Shown: positions 9,759 to 18,762, numbered from the stretch's first letter. The stretch is 31,524 nt of DNA from a virus (IMGVR_UViG_3300030012_004149:1-31524); one strand, 5' to 3'. Notes: a model not told the origin generated them from the sequence alone. A program made the numbers and translations.

Positions 9759-11677
9759 CCATATGATTCTAGATCTTGTTTTTTCAGATCGTTTAAAAGA
9801 ACTGTCAGTCTATCTATCTCCTTTCGAGCTGCTGCAGAAGCCTGTAACAAACCAAATGCTTCAAGTTCCATGTCATCTCGAAGTTCTCTTAACGCTGCTG
9901 ATTGTGTAGCGAACTGTTGTGCTTTCGGGAGATTTTCATTTCTGATATTAGTCAGTGCAGTTTCTGCTGCTGTTATATTGTTGGCAAGTGTAGTGCAGTT
10001 GCCAGTTATTCCTGGAGATGTTGGAGTGGTGCTCACATTTCTAGTTGTTCCTGATCCCTCACCACTATCATCATCTGGATCGGTAATTACAAAAGTTCCA
10101 CCATTACCATCTATGTTACCTACGACTAGTACTTCTCCTTCATATGCATATCTTTCGTCTGATCCACCATCACCGTCATCTGTTACAACAGTTGGCCATA
10201 ATTCATTTCCTCGATGGTACACTGCTCTTCCTGCACCCTGCTCTGGTTCGGGATCGTATTCTCTAATTTCACCGTTTGATTGTCGAAGCGAGTAACTTCT
10301 AAGTTGGTGCCAATTAATAGTTCTCTCTGGTTCTGCGTTATTAATAATCAATGAGGTATGTCCAACACCTAAATTATTACTATTGATTAATCCAATTGTA
10401 ACTGGATCTAAAGGATTTTTTTGCTGATCAAAATCTCTATCTGGATCATCTGCTGATCGAATAATACTTAATTGAATATCAGACGCAGTTACATTCGCTG
10501 GTGTATCTAGAGTAAGAGTAGGTGTAAATGAAGTTATACCCACATTAAATATAGCAGTCGAAGTTGATGCAATCGCTGTTTGATTTAAAACTAAAGTAGT
10601 AACATTTTGAGTTTTTGAAACAAAGGCACCTCTACCAGATCCCGCTTGAGGATCATAAATTTCATAAGTCGTCGATCCATTTCCAATTGATAAAACTCTT
10701 GTATTGTCTGGTAGTATACCAGTTCTTTCAATTCCAGATCCCACTTTTACAGCAAAATCTGCTTCCGTAGATGTAAATCTATCAGTGTTTAAACGGTTAA
10801 GAAAATTATCATTTGTAAAACCAACATCTACAGTTCCGATTCCTATCAAAGAAAGAGTGTTCGATCCTGTAGATATGTTTCCTCTAACTGTGGTCGTGAT
10901 ACCAGTAAAGGTACGTGATGATGATATACCTATAATTTTTGGAAGATCCCCAAAAGAAAATACTGTTGGATTTTCTATGCTATCAGTAACTACATCTCCA
11001 ATTCTAAGTTCAAATTCTCCCTCACCTGCAGAATCATCAAATTCACCTCCTTGCTTTACCTCAACAGTTGTTGACCCTGCAGTAGTAGATCCTATGATAA
11101 CATCTATCAAATTTGAACCATAGTCTCGATTAAGTGGTTTTCTGTAAAATTTATATCCATAGTAACCAGTAACAATAGTGTCTGGATCTGTCAACCCAGT
11201 TTTAATTTCCTCAATACTCCCATCCAATCTCTCTTGTCTTGTTACAGTCTGAAGTGCATTTTTTTGGCACTCATAATATATGAGTTGATCACCATTATCA
11301 TCCACTCCCCATGCTACTGGAACCCATTTTAAATTATTTTTACAACCAGCACTTATTCTTGCATCGTACGCTGCCTTTACCACATTAATTTGATCATTAA
11401 TTGGATCAAGAAGTGGTTGTATTTTTTTATCAATACTAACTATTAATGAATCATAATTATCAATTCTAATATCTAATAATTGTAATTGATCTAATAATTG
11501 TTCTCTTTGATTATTTGTTCTTTTTAATTTTTCTTCTACGTCCTCAATTATTGAATCAACTTTTCTCTTTTCTTTTTGTTCAGTGGTTGATTCACCACCA
11601 GGTTCTCCTCTAAAAATAGAGTTAACATCACTTTGACTGAAATAGTTATTTACCTCACCTATTTTAAATTCTGCCAT
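9755..11677 (-). CDS. Coiled-coil virion structural protein (640 aa)
   Basis: The N-terminus (MAEFKIGEVNNYFSQSDVNS) is followed by a long helical heptad-rich stretch (about residues 30-110; KLKRTNNQREQLLDQLQLLD) and then by beta-rich Thr/Gly-heavy sequence. The C-terminus is again coiled coil (about 560-640, with ALRELRDDMELEAFG and KEIDRLTVLLNDLKK). Helical ends around a beta middle suggest an elongated oligomeric tail or fibre-connector component. The start overlaps the stop of the 290-residue gene as TAATG. I recognise it only as a cyanophage-type structural protein in this synteny and no enzymatic motif is visible. It could be a baseplate-fibre adaptor. Confidence 0.75.
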   Translation of the reverse strand: MAEFKIGEVNNYFSQSDVNSIFRGEPGGESTTEQKEKRKVDSIIEDVEEKLKRTNNQREQLLDQLQLLDIRIDNYDSLIVSIDKKIQPLLDPINDQINVVKAAYDARISAGCKNNLKWVPVAWGVDDNGDQLIYYECQKNALQTVTRQERLDGSIEEIKTGLTDPDTIVTGYYGYKFYRKPLNRDYGSNLIDVIIGSTTAGSTTVEVKQGGEFDDSAGEGEFELRIGDVVTDSIENPTVFSFGDLPKIIGISSSRTFTGITTTVRGNISTGSNTLSLIGIGTVDVGFTNDNFLNRLNTDRFTSTEADFAVKVGSGIERTGILPDNTRVLSIGNGSTTYEIYDPQAGSGRGAFVSKTQNVTTLVLNQTAIASTSTAIFNVGITSFTPTLTLDTPANVTASDIQLSIIRSADDPDRDFDQQKNPLDPVTIGLINSNNLGVGHTSLIINNAEPERTINWHQLRSYSLRQSNGEIREYDPEPEQGAGRAVYHRGNELWPTVVTDDGDGGSDERYAYEGEVLVVGNIDGNGGTFVITDPDDDSGEGSGTTRNVSTTPTSPGITGNCTTLANNITAAETALTNIRNENLPKAQQFATQSAALRELRDDMELEAFGLLQASAAARKEIDRLTVLLNDLKKQDLESYG

Positions 11678-12549
11678 TACTTGCCTCCTCTAACATCATA
11701 ATCGTATCCAGCAATAGAGTGTTGAGATTGATCTCCAGGATAATCTGCTGGCGATTCTCCATCATACTGTACATGTAATTTTGGACCTATTCGATTTGCC
11801 CAGATAGAATAATAACAATCAATTGTAGTTCCATTTCCAGATTTAACATGAACCTGTTTGCCCCATTTGACACCCTCCACTATCAAATCTTGTGAATACC
11901 CTATTTGTGTTACTGATACTGTAACTGTATCTAGGTCAACTAAACCATCCCAATAATCTGGTAGTTCTATTATATTTGAACCAGTCAACCTACCTCGAAT
12001 ATAAACAGCAGACTCTGGTCCCTCAACACAAATATGTCTTACTCTCTTTCCCTCCTTAGTTGGATGTGGTATATCAAATCCCTTATTTCCTAACGCTCTC
12101 CCAGTAAAAATTCTACCAAATACAATAGGAGCACCAATCATTCCATTGGCAGCACAGAAAGCATTTTTACTTTGAACTCCGTTGTCAACCTTTGCTCCAT
12201 TCGTTAACACAACACCATTTGCTTGTTTCGCACCATTAGTCTGATGGAAACCATTGTTCTGTACAAAGGCGAGAGAAATTCTAGCACCAATAAAAAATGT
12301 TGTACCAACAAATACAGAGATACCATCTACCCATAGTGAAAATGGTAAAGTAATTCCTGGTATTGAAACAGGTGGTCCAATATTTACTGCTGCTCTGGCA
12401 ATTCCTAACTGTAATGTTCCTCCAAAGAAACTTACTCCAGAGTTAACTAGAGTTCCAGGAACTAGACCTAAATTAGATACAGTTGCGATGGAAGTATCCA
12501 ACGGACTGCAAAGAATTTTTGGGCAATGTATGGTAGTAAGTCTTGCCAT
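11677..12549 (-). CDS. Spike/fibre-like protein with NG hexapeptide repeats and VEGPE motif (290 aa)
   Basis: Residues about 50-95 are hydrophobic and Gly-rich. Residues 95-136 form a perfectly phased hexapeptide repeat in which NG recurs every six residues. After that comes FDIPHPTKEGKRVRHICVEG, followed directly by PESAVYIRGR. This HP..EG.R.RH..VEGPE..VY.RG signature is found in many phage tail-fibre and spike proteins, often near the distal end. The C-terminal part is beta-rich. There is no signal peptide. Placement two genes downstream of gp5 suggests a spike- or fibre-associated virion protein. The precise location in the particle is not known to me. Confidence 0.75.
   Translation of the reverse strand: MARLTTIHCPKILCSPLDTSIATVSNLGLVPGTLVNSGVSFFGGTLQLGIARAAVNIGPPVSIPGITLPFSLWVDGISVFVGTTFFIGARISLAFVQNNGFHQTNGAKQANGVVLTNGAKVDNGVQSKNAFCAANGMIGAPIVFGRIFTGRALGNKGFDIPHPTKEGKRVRHICVEGPESAVYIRGRLTGSNIIELPDYWDGLVDLDTVTVSVTQIGYSQDLIVEGVKWGKQVHVKSGNGTTIDCYYSIWANRIGPKLHVQYDGESPADYPGDQSQHSIAGYDYDVRGGK
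12142..12267 (-). repeat. In-frame hexapeptide (xxxxNG) tandem repeat
   Basis: Within the 290-residue protein, residues 95-136 form seven consecutive six-residue units. Six end in NG (TNG, ANG, TNG, DNG and so on) and one ends in NA. The spacing is exactly 18 bases per unit. The DNA units are diverged, so the periodicity appears to be kept at protein level rather than being a recent duplication. Such periodicity suggests a beta-helical or stacked-turn shaft. Confidence 0.8.
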
Positions 12550-12550
12550 G

Positions 12551-13180
12551 CTAACTAAAAATTGCTATTCGTTTAATGTCATCAGATAATTTAGTAAGTC
12601 TATCCACTACGCTAGTGCTTAACAAATCATCAACACCTTCAGATATTTCAACTGAGGTCTCACCATATATATCAGTCGATCCACCAATTATATGTGTCTC
12701 TAATATTCCAATAAAATCTGCGTTATTTGCAACGAAAGCGATAGATGGTGCATCACCTTGAATAATTTTACCACCATTTAGTTGAAGAGTATCCGCTGCT
12801 AATATTTTAATATTATTTGCTTTTAAAACTAAATCATGCTCCGCTGATACTAATACTGATCCATGTATCGCTTCAACCACAACTCCATAATCTTCTTTTT
12901 TATTTACTTTTCCACCCTTCTTATAATCAACCCCTCCATCACCTCCATATATTTCAATGGATTGATTTGCACCTATTTTACCTCTCCCTCCTTCATAGAA
13001 ATGAACTCCTTGAGTTGTATCAGTAGTCAGGCAAAATTCACCAATACCATGTCCAGGAACTTTATGCCCAGAAACAATCTCAAATCCTGGACGAGACATA
13101 CGAAAATAATTTTCTAATTTTTCTTCAACTATTTTATTTACTAAGTCTTCTATTTGTTTTGAAGATACCAATTCTGACAT
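12551..13180 (-). CDS. Beta-helical needle-like baseplate protein (209 aa)
   Basis: The N-terminal 45 residues are helical (KQIEDLVNKIVEEKLENYFR). Short alternating strands follow: SIEIYGGDGG, GVVVEAIHGSVLVSAEHDLV, LKANNIKILAADTLQLNGGK and GGSTDIYGETSVEISEG. This octad-like pattern of hydrophobic strands and Gly/Asn turns resembles the C-terminal triple-stranded beta-helix of T4 gp5. The gene lies directly downstream of the gp5-like OB-fold gene, which has no such domain of its own. I infer that it could supply the needle or spike portion as a separate polypeptide. The family is otherwise not recognised. Its stop is separated from the ATG of the next gene by one base. Confidence 0.7.
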   Translation of the reverse strand: MSELVSSKQIEDLVNKIVEEKLENYFRMSRPGFEIVSGHKVPGHGIGEFCLTTDTTQGVHFYEGGRGKIGANQSIEIYGGDGGVDYKKGGKVNKKEDYGVVVEAIHGSVLVSAEHDLVLKANNIKILAADTLQLNGGKIIQGDAPSIAFVANNADFIGILETHIIGGSTDIYGETSVEISEGVDDLLSTSVVDRLTKLSDDIKRIAIFS

Positions 13181-13182
13181 TA

Positions 13183-15735
13183 TTAATATCCTCCTCCGCT
13201 ACTTTGATTTTGATTTGGAGTTGAGGTTTGTGTTGGCGGTGTGGGTGTAGTAGTTGTTGTCTCTGTTGGAGTTGTAGTCATTGTTTCTGTTGGAGGTGTG
13301 GTCACTGTCTCTGTTGTTTGTGTTATAGGTGTGGTCGTAGTCGGAGTTGGTTCTACAGTTTCAATTTGGTTGGGTAAGTGTTCTTTTGGTGGGCAATCGA
13401 TTACACTAGTTATTCCAATTAGTGGTCTTACACCAGATGATCCATCCCTATCAGTCATTAACTGTGTATTATATTTCATAATTGGTATTAGTTCTCCGTT
13501 AAAACCAGTGTTACTATTAAACAATACAATCGGTCTCTTATCAAACTCGAAGTTATAATTTGTTGGTAGTTGTGCTCCTATTATAGAACCATTTGGTGTA
13601 ACTGTCAAGGATCCAGTAACTCCAGATCCCACAAGTGTGAATGTATCACCAGTAGTATATCCCAATCCTGGTTTAGAAACATATACACTAGTTACAATTC
13701 CAGAAACATTTGTTCCAATTCCAATGTTTATGCCATTATCTCCTTCGGTACCACCACTAACATCAAGGTCTCCTCCACAATATCCAGAACCTTGATTTAT
13801 AAGAACAATACTCTTTACAGAACCATTCTCTACTATTACAGATCCTCTTGCACCCTCACCATGATTACTCTTATCAAAAATAGTTATTGATGTCGCACTA
13901 TCATATCCACTTCCACCATTCAATACCTCAACTGAAAAGATTTGCCTATTATTTCCAACAATTGGTTTAACAATTGCACCTGTTCCTTCTCCATAAATTT
14001 CTGCTGCTGGTGGTATACATTGAGGATGTTTGACACCCACAGGTAGAGGACTTAAATCATCTTGAGTTCTTGGATTAAATATCCTATTATTGCAATCACT
14101 GAATGAGTCTGAACCATTGCCAAAGATAGAGTAAGATGCAATCGCTGCCTCTATTGATCCAAGTCCACCTTTCTCAAACAATTCTGATGTTTTGCCATCA
14201 GTTATTTTATCAATTGTTTTTAATAATTCATAAACATTAGATCCATTAATGATAGTTTTCTTTGCCTTATCTAAATTTTCACCTGCGATCCACCCTGCTA
14301 ACTCTTGTCTTCCTAATTGTTTTTCTACTTCTGTTAAATCTTTTTGAACTCCTCCTAAGAAATCAGTTCCCTCAAGTATTTTACTCCAATTATCCGCCTT
14401 AACTTTTATTGCTCCTCCAAAATTAGTTACCCACTCACTTGTTTCATCACATTTAACACCAGTACAATCTAAAAATGCTATAATTTTCTTTGCAAAACTA
14501 CTTGCTTTTGACAATACATTAGTAATATTCCCAAGTCCACCTGTCAACCAATTGATTCCAGAAAGTATCGGACTCGTTACTTTTTTAACCATGTCCATTA
14601 CCTTACCTAGTATACCTGATGTGAATTGTTCCACAGCACATGTGCCAACGTTTATTATCTTTCCAAGTAATGATTTTATTATATTTTCTACGAATCCAAA
14701 TATGTCACCAAATATACCATCAAACAAACAAAAAAGTATTTTTATAATTTTCTTAAATGCTTTCTGTGCTGCTGGACCTAAAAAGAAATCAAGAGGGTTA
14801 AGTTTCTTACCAATTGCTGCAAAAATTTTAAAGAGTTTCATTACTCTTTTTATTAGTCCCGTGCGAATATTGTTTAATATTTTTTTAATTATTCTCTGTA
14901 TTTGTCTGGCAGTCTCTCTGATTCTGTCTTCCATATCTATTATCGCATTCGTAATAGGATCTATGAAATTACCTTGAAATGATTCAAGAACACTTGTAAA
15001 TTTAACAAAATCATTTAATACTTTTGCTATATCTCCAATTACATTATCCTCACATAGAGATGGATTAACTTGTGTTCTAGTATATTTTTTTGTGAAAGCC
15101 TCTGCAGCAGCACTACTTATTGTGTTTCCATCTTTATCAAATAATACATTACTTGATTCATTTGTTATTCCTAATTTATTTGATATACCTAAATCTACAG
15201 ATCCAAATTCAACTTTACCAGTGGTTGTTCCTACTCCTTGTTTAGCAGTCGGATCTTTTACTAACACTGAAGTTCTCTTTGTTCCCTTTACAACTTTACC
15301 TGTATATCCTGTAAAAGGTTTGAATTGATTACTACCACTTAATATTACCTCTTCTTCTGCTATTGAATTTGATACCTCATGTGATCTATGAAGTAATCCA
15401 ATGATGACAGGTTGTTGTGCATCCTCCCCATCAGCAAAAAATCCAATTGCAGTTTCACCACCAACTAGATTTATTGTATCTCCCATTGAACCCTGTCCAC
15501 TACCAGTTACAGGATCCATCATTACATTTGCCCAAGGAAGATCATTTTCTTTTAAAGTATCATCCCAAGGATGATATCCTATGATTCTAACTTTGACTCG
15601 ATGCGATTCAGATCCTGCAGCAGCAGAGGCAAGATTTTGAAGTTTCCAGTATTTTGGATGGGCGACTCTTCCTATCCACCAGGAAAAGCCGTCCTTACCA
15701 GAAAAATTAGATTTTAATAACTGTTCAGTGATCAT
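13183..15735 (-). CDS. gp5: gp5-like baseplate hub protein, OB-fold without lysozyme (850 aa)
   Basis: Residues about 15-117 match the N-terminal OB-fold of gp5/VgrG-type hub proteins (FSWWIGRVAHPKYW, HRVKVRIIGYHP, PWANVMMDP, GDTINLVGGETAIGFFADG, QQPVIIGLLHR). I see no T4-lysozyme domain after it. Instead come a long helical, partly hydrophobic region (about 240-500, e.g. IIKILFCLFDGIFGDIFGF), a beta region with GSGY-type turns (about 600-730), and a Thr/Pro-rich low-complexity tail ending in SSGGGY. T4 gp5 is 575 residues, so this protein is much longer and organised differently. It would sit at the centre of the baseplate on the gp27-like trimer. The start overlaps the CP12-like gene as TAATG. 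Confidence 0.85.
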   Translation of the reverse strand: MITEQLLKSNFSGKDGFSWWIGRVAHPKYWKLQNLASAAAGSESHRVKVRIIGYHPWDDTLKENDLPWANVMMDPVTGSGQGSMGDTINLVGGETAIGFFADGEDAQQPVIIGLLHRSHEVSNSIAEEEVILSGSNQFKPFTGYTGKVVKGTKRTSVLVKDPTAKQGVGTTTGKVEFGSVDLGISNKLGITNESSNVLFDKDGNTISSAAAEAFTKKYTRTQVNPSLCEDNVIGDIAKVLNDFVKFTSVLESFQGNFIDPITNAIIDMEDRIRETARQIQRIIKKILNNIRTGLIKRVMKLFKIFAAIGKKLNPLDFFLGPAAQKAFKKIIKILFCLFDGIFGDIFGFVENIIKSLLGKIINVGTCAVEQFTSGILGKVMDMVKKVTSPILSGINWLTGGLGNITNVLSKASSFAKKIIAFLDCTGVKCDETSEWVTNFGGAIKVKADNWSKILEGTDFLGGVQKDLTEVEKQLGRQELAGWIAGENLDKAKKTIINGSNVYELLKTIDKITDGKTSELFEKGGLGSIEAAIASYSIFGNGSDSFSDCNNRIFNPRTQDDLSPLPVGVKHPQCIPPAAEIYGEGTGAIVKPIVGNNRQIFSVEVLNGGSGYDSATSITIFDKSNHGEGARGSVIVENGSVKSIVLINQGSGYCGGDLDVSGGTEGDNGINIGIGTNVSGIVTSVYVSKPGLGYTTGDTFTLVGSGVTGSLTVTPNGSIIGAQLPTNYNFEFDKRPIVLFNSNTGFNGELIPIMKYNTQLMTDRDGSSGVRPLIGITSVIDCPPKEHLPNQIETVEPTPTTTTPITQTTETVTTPPTETMTTTPTETTTTTPTPPTQTSTPNQNQSSGGGY

Positions 15736-15962
15736 TAGTCGTCATATACCAGACACTCTGGTTCGTCTGGATGTTGATCACAGAATAATTCAAGTGCATT
15801 GGGGTCATGATGATCTCCTGCTTTGATCTCATCCTTATGATGTTCTACATACTCTTCGAGATCATGTAACTCTTCTATCGTATGCCTTTTCATTGGCTCA
15901 GATGTATTTGGATCGGCAAGAAGTTCCTTGTCGTATTGAATGTGGTCTTCGATTGATTTCAT
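15735..15962 (-). CDS. CP12-like small protein (75 aa), putative Calvin-cycle inhibitor
   Basis: The C-terminus LELFCDQHPDEPECLVYDD carries Cys61 and Cys70 in a C-x8-C arrangement ending in a Tyr-Asp-Asp tail. This closely resembles the GAPDH-binding C-terminus of cyanobacterial CP12 (C-x8-C...YED). CP12 bridges GAPDH and phosphoribulokinase and switches off the Calvin cycle; cyanophages are known to carry cp12 as an auxiliary metabolic gene. The N-terminal Cys pair of full CP12 is absent, and the helical core (HTIEELHDLEEYVEHH) only loosely recalls the usual core motif. A strong Shine-Dalgarno AGGAGA overlaps the stop codon of the hub gene. The gene sits between two baseplate hub genes, which is unexpected for a metabolic gene. 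An alternative is a virion protein that merely resembles CP12. Confidence 0.7.
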   Translation of the reverse strand: MKSIEDHIQYDKELLADPNTSEPMKRHTIEELHDLEEYVEHHKDEIKAGDHHDPNALELFCDQHPDEPECLVYDD

Positions 15963-15971
15963 AATTGTCTC

Positions 15972-17294
15972 CTATTGATTTTGACCGTACAAACCATAAG
16001 AATCTCTCATAAGTGTAAGAGATGTCGAGTTTTGCCCATTTGAAAAGTGATGTCTTAATTGTCTAACGACATAATTACCACTCATCTGATCATCAACTTC
16101 AGTGGATTGTCCACCCTGTACTAAAGGAAATTCACAGTAAATAAGGTCTCCTACTTTTAATTTAACGTTCAGTGGTACTAAAATATTTAGTGCCTGAGTG
16201 AACAACAAATTAATTCTTGACATGGATTTTGCTAACATAGCATCACCACCACTATCTGATTGTGACTCAGTTAATGATCCACTAGGATCTAAAGTGCCAT
16301 GATCAGAAGTTCTAAGCATGGTTCTTGTAGGAACACTTGCAAAATCACTATTCACTGTTATTGATTCTTCATTACCTAGTTTCGTTGCATCTCCAATTTC
16401 ATCTTTCAATTTATAATTATAAAGAGAGAGCACATTTTTTCGAGTATCATAATAATAAAACTGATTATTATACATTCCAACTGTTAGTGCTTTTCTCAAA
16501 TCAATATTTTTACTAAGGTTATAATTTAAAATAGTTACATTGTTTCTAAGTTTTCCTGCCTCTATAACTTTACCAGTATAACTATATGAAAATTTAGGTT
16601 CACGATCAGAACTATTATTTTGGATTTGAGTGTTCGCTACTAAACTATCAATGCTTCTATAATGATACCCATCATAATTTTCGTAACATAAAAATCCAGC
16701 AGTCCCTTTACTTTCTGCATACTTCCCTTCACCTGAGACTCCACTCTTTTTTGTATGGACTGATATCGATTTAGATCCTAACCAAGATAAAGTATAGAAT
16801 GGTTTTTTAGTATTACCAATAAATGTATAAGAGTTTGCAGTCGGTTCAATTTTAACATCTTTTTTTGTTTGTAATGTATTTTTTAAAATATCTTCTACAT
16901 GAGTATCAATAGTTTTAAATTGATACTTCTTCACACACCTTGTGCTTTGGTTGGAAAAATGTTCTAATGATGTCAAATGTATTGTACACTCCTCTACCAT
17001 TCTCTGTGTGTTCCAATCACTAACTTTATAAACATATAAAGCATTATCTCCTTCAAATATGGTATCTCCAAATGAAGACATTATATTTAACTCTACTTTT
17101 TCTCCACCACGTATCGGAAGTTGATTGACATAACTAAAACTTGAAACAATTTTCATTGTTGCAGTAACTGATTGTTGTAGTATATCTTCAAAGTAATCAA
17201 ACTCTATAATTGATCTACTGATATCAAAAGATTTTCCATCTAAAGATATAATTCTTCCTATTCGATATAAAATTGTTGATACTGCGTCTGACAT
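15972..17294 (-). CDS. gp27-like baseplate hub protein (440 aa)
   Basis: The N-terminal half is a tail-tube-like beta-barrel domain (FDISRSIIEFDYFEDILQQS; VKIVSSFSYVN-type strands; VEECTIHLTSLEHF). The C-terminus has the hub signature VKLKVGDLIYCEFP, then GNYVVRQLRHHF and TSLTLMRDSYG. This pattern is shared by gp27/gpD-type central hub subunits, which form the trimer that carries gp5. Length is close to T4 gp27 (391). It lies between the tape-measure-region genes and the gp5-like gene, as expected for a hub. It is assigned by pattern and synteny rather than strong sequence identity, so the gp27 equivalence is an inference. Confidence 0.7.
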   Translation of the reverse strand: MSDAVSTILYRIGRIISLDGKSFDISRSIIEFDYFEDILQQSVTATMKIVSSFSYVNQLPIRGGEKVELNIMSSFGDTIFEGDNALYVYKVSDWNTQRMVEECTIHLTSLEHFSNQSTRCVKKYQFKTIDTHVEDILKNTLQTKKDVKIEPTANSYTFIGNTKKPFYTLSWLGSKSISVHTKKSGVSGEGKYAESKGTAGFLCYENYDGYHYRSIDSLVANTQIQNNSSDREPKFSYSYTGKVIEAGKLRNNVTILNYNLSKNIDLRKALTVGMYNNQFYYYDTRKNVLSLYNYKLKDEIGDATKLGNEESITVNSDFASVPTRTMLRTSDHGTLDPSGSLTESQSDSGGDAMLAKSMSRINLLFTQALNILVPLNVKLKVGDLIYCEFPLVQGGQSTEVDDQMSGNYVVRQLRHHFSNGQNSTSLTLMRDSYGLYGQNQ

Positions 17295-17295
17295 T

Positions 17296-18762
17296 TTAGT
17301 TTTTATCTAATTTGAATAGTAACAAATCATCTGCTACATTATCATCTGAATTGATATCTATTATATTAGTATTAAAATTAATATTTAATCCATTACTACC
17401 ACTTATAGATTTAGAGGATTTTGTTGCATCAAATGGTAAAATAAATTGTTCTCCGTTTTGAATTATAGTTAGAGAAGTCTTACCATCAAAATTTACTTCA
17501 GGTTTTAAATTTTCAATTAATTGTTTTGTTTCTTTATTCTCAGGCATTAATAACAATTTATCAGTCTGTTCTTTTAATTCTTCATCAGACAATCTCATTA
17601 CCTTTTGTATTTCATTTTCATAGTGTGAGTCCATTAATGAATCTGGATCATTTTTTTGTTGTTCTTCAATTTGTTTTACCAACATATTTTTTCTTAGTCT
17701 ATTCTCTTTTTCTTTATTGGAGAGATGAGAAAATGCACCGTTCTCTTCTTTTAATGCATCTTCTAATGGTTTAACACCTAATTTTTCTTCTCTCTCTTTA
17801 TCTTTTTGTTTCTTTGATTTAAGAACATTAAGGAAATCAATTTTACCAAGAATTGTACTATCATCATCAAATACATTAAAGTCTCTTGCAATATCAACTG
17901 CTGCAACTGGTATGCCAAGAATAGGAATTGCACTCAACGTTGATAGAACACCACCAGTAACATCTCCTTTTTTGAATCTATACGCTGCCATACTTAAGTC
18001 CACAGCAATACCACCAATTACAGTAAGTTCACCTGCTGTTAAACTTGCTAATTTTGGTCCTGCTTTTTTTGTAACTTTTTGAATTATATTAGTGGATGCC
18101 TTGACAACTTTTGAATTTGTAACAACTTCCTTACCCACCTTAACTGCATCATCCGCAATAGTTTTTAGTTTATTTGCTTTTGATAGTATATTTTTAACAA
18201 ATTTGGAATTCTTTAAATTTTTTAAGAAATTTTTTATACCTAATATTGCTTCGTCAAAATTTTTTCTTATAAAAGTCTTTACCTGATTAAATTTTTTACG
18301 TCCCCAGTTTATTATTTTACCAGGAAGTTGTCTAAAAAATCTTCCGAGTCGTCTAAATCGCATCGTTCTATTTCTCCACCATCTCTTCAATCTAAGTCTT
18401 AATCCTCTTGGAATTAAATTTTTCAAACCCTTAAGTAATCTTACAAGTTTCATCGCTGTAAGTGCTAACTTACCTGCTATTGGTGTTAATAATAGTGATG
18501 CCAATAGACCTAATCCACCACCTCCACCACCGCCATCATCATCCGATTTAATATCTTTTGATTTTGGTAAATTAATTTTCAATAATTCTTTATTACTTGA
18601 TTCAATAAATTTTATAAATTTATCATACTCATGTTTCTTATCAAAATCTATTGATTTTACTTTATTAAATGTAGGTGAAGTTACTATTTTATTTGCTGCT
18701 TTCACAAGAGGTGAATTCAACGTGCTTTGTCTAGGTACTCGAACTGGTGCTGGATTTACCAT
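17296..18762 (-). CDS. Arg-rich, membrane-segment tail protein; tape-measure candidate (488 aa)
   Basis: A run of seven Gly (residues 77-83) precedes a hydrophobic helix (about 84-106). A very basic stretch follows (about 117-146, with LRLRLKRWWRNRTMRFRRLG) and then Lys-rich helices. Two more hydrophobic segments lie at about 240-262 and 270-292. The C-terminal 190 residues are charged helix and then an Asn/Asp-rich beta tail. The gene lies in the interval between gp51 and the gp27-like hub, close to where T4 keeps its tape-measure gene 29. Hydrophobic segments in a tail-interior protein fit a tape measure or an ejected pore-forming protein. I do not recognise a named family. It abuts both neighbours with one-base gaps. 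Confidence 0.65.
   Translation of the reverse strand: MVNPAPVRVPRQSTLNSPLVKAANKIVTSPTFNKVKSIDFDKKHEYDKFIKFIESSNKELLKINLPKSKDIKSDDDGGGGGGGLGLLASLLLTPIAGKLALTAMKLVRLLKGLKNLIPRGLRLRLKRWWRNRTMRFRRLGRFFRQLPGKIINWGRKKFNQVKTFIRKNFDEAILGIKNFLKNLKNSKFVKNILSKANKLKTIADDAVKVGKEVVTNSKVVKASTNIIQKVTKKAGPKLASLTAGELTVIGGIAVDLSMAAYRFKKGDVTGGVLSTLSAIPILGIPVAAVDIARDFNVFDDDSTILGKIDFLNVLKSKKQKDKEREEKLGVKPLEDALKEENGAFSHLSNKEKENRLRKNMLVKQIEEQQKNDPDSLMDSHYENEIQKVMRLSDEELKEQTDKLLLMPENKETKQLIENLKPEVNFDGKTSLTIIQNGEQFILPFDATKSSKSISGSNGLNINFNTNIIDINSDDNVADDLLLFKLDKN

Noticed and set aside
9870-10295. Rightward 141-codon open frame
   Set aside because: It lies opposite the 640-residue structural gene and has Ser/Pro-rich antisense composition with no recognisable motif.
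10704-11123. Rightward 139-codon open frame
   Set aside because: Antisense shadow of the 640-residue gene with no start site or motif.
14552-14977. Rightward 141-codon frame with hydrophobic stretches
   Set aside because: Antisense to the helical, hydrophobic part of the gp5-like gene; the hydrophobicity is a by-product of the opposite strand.
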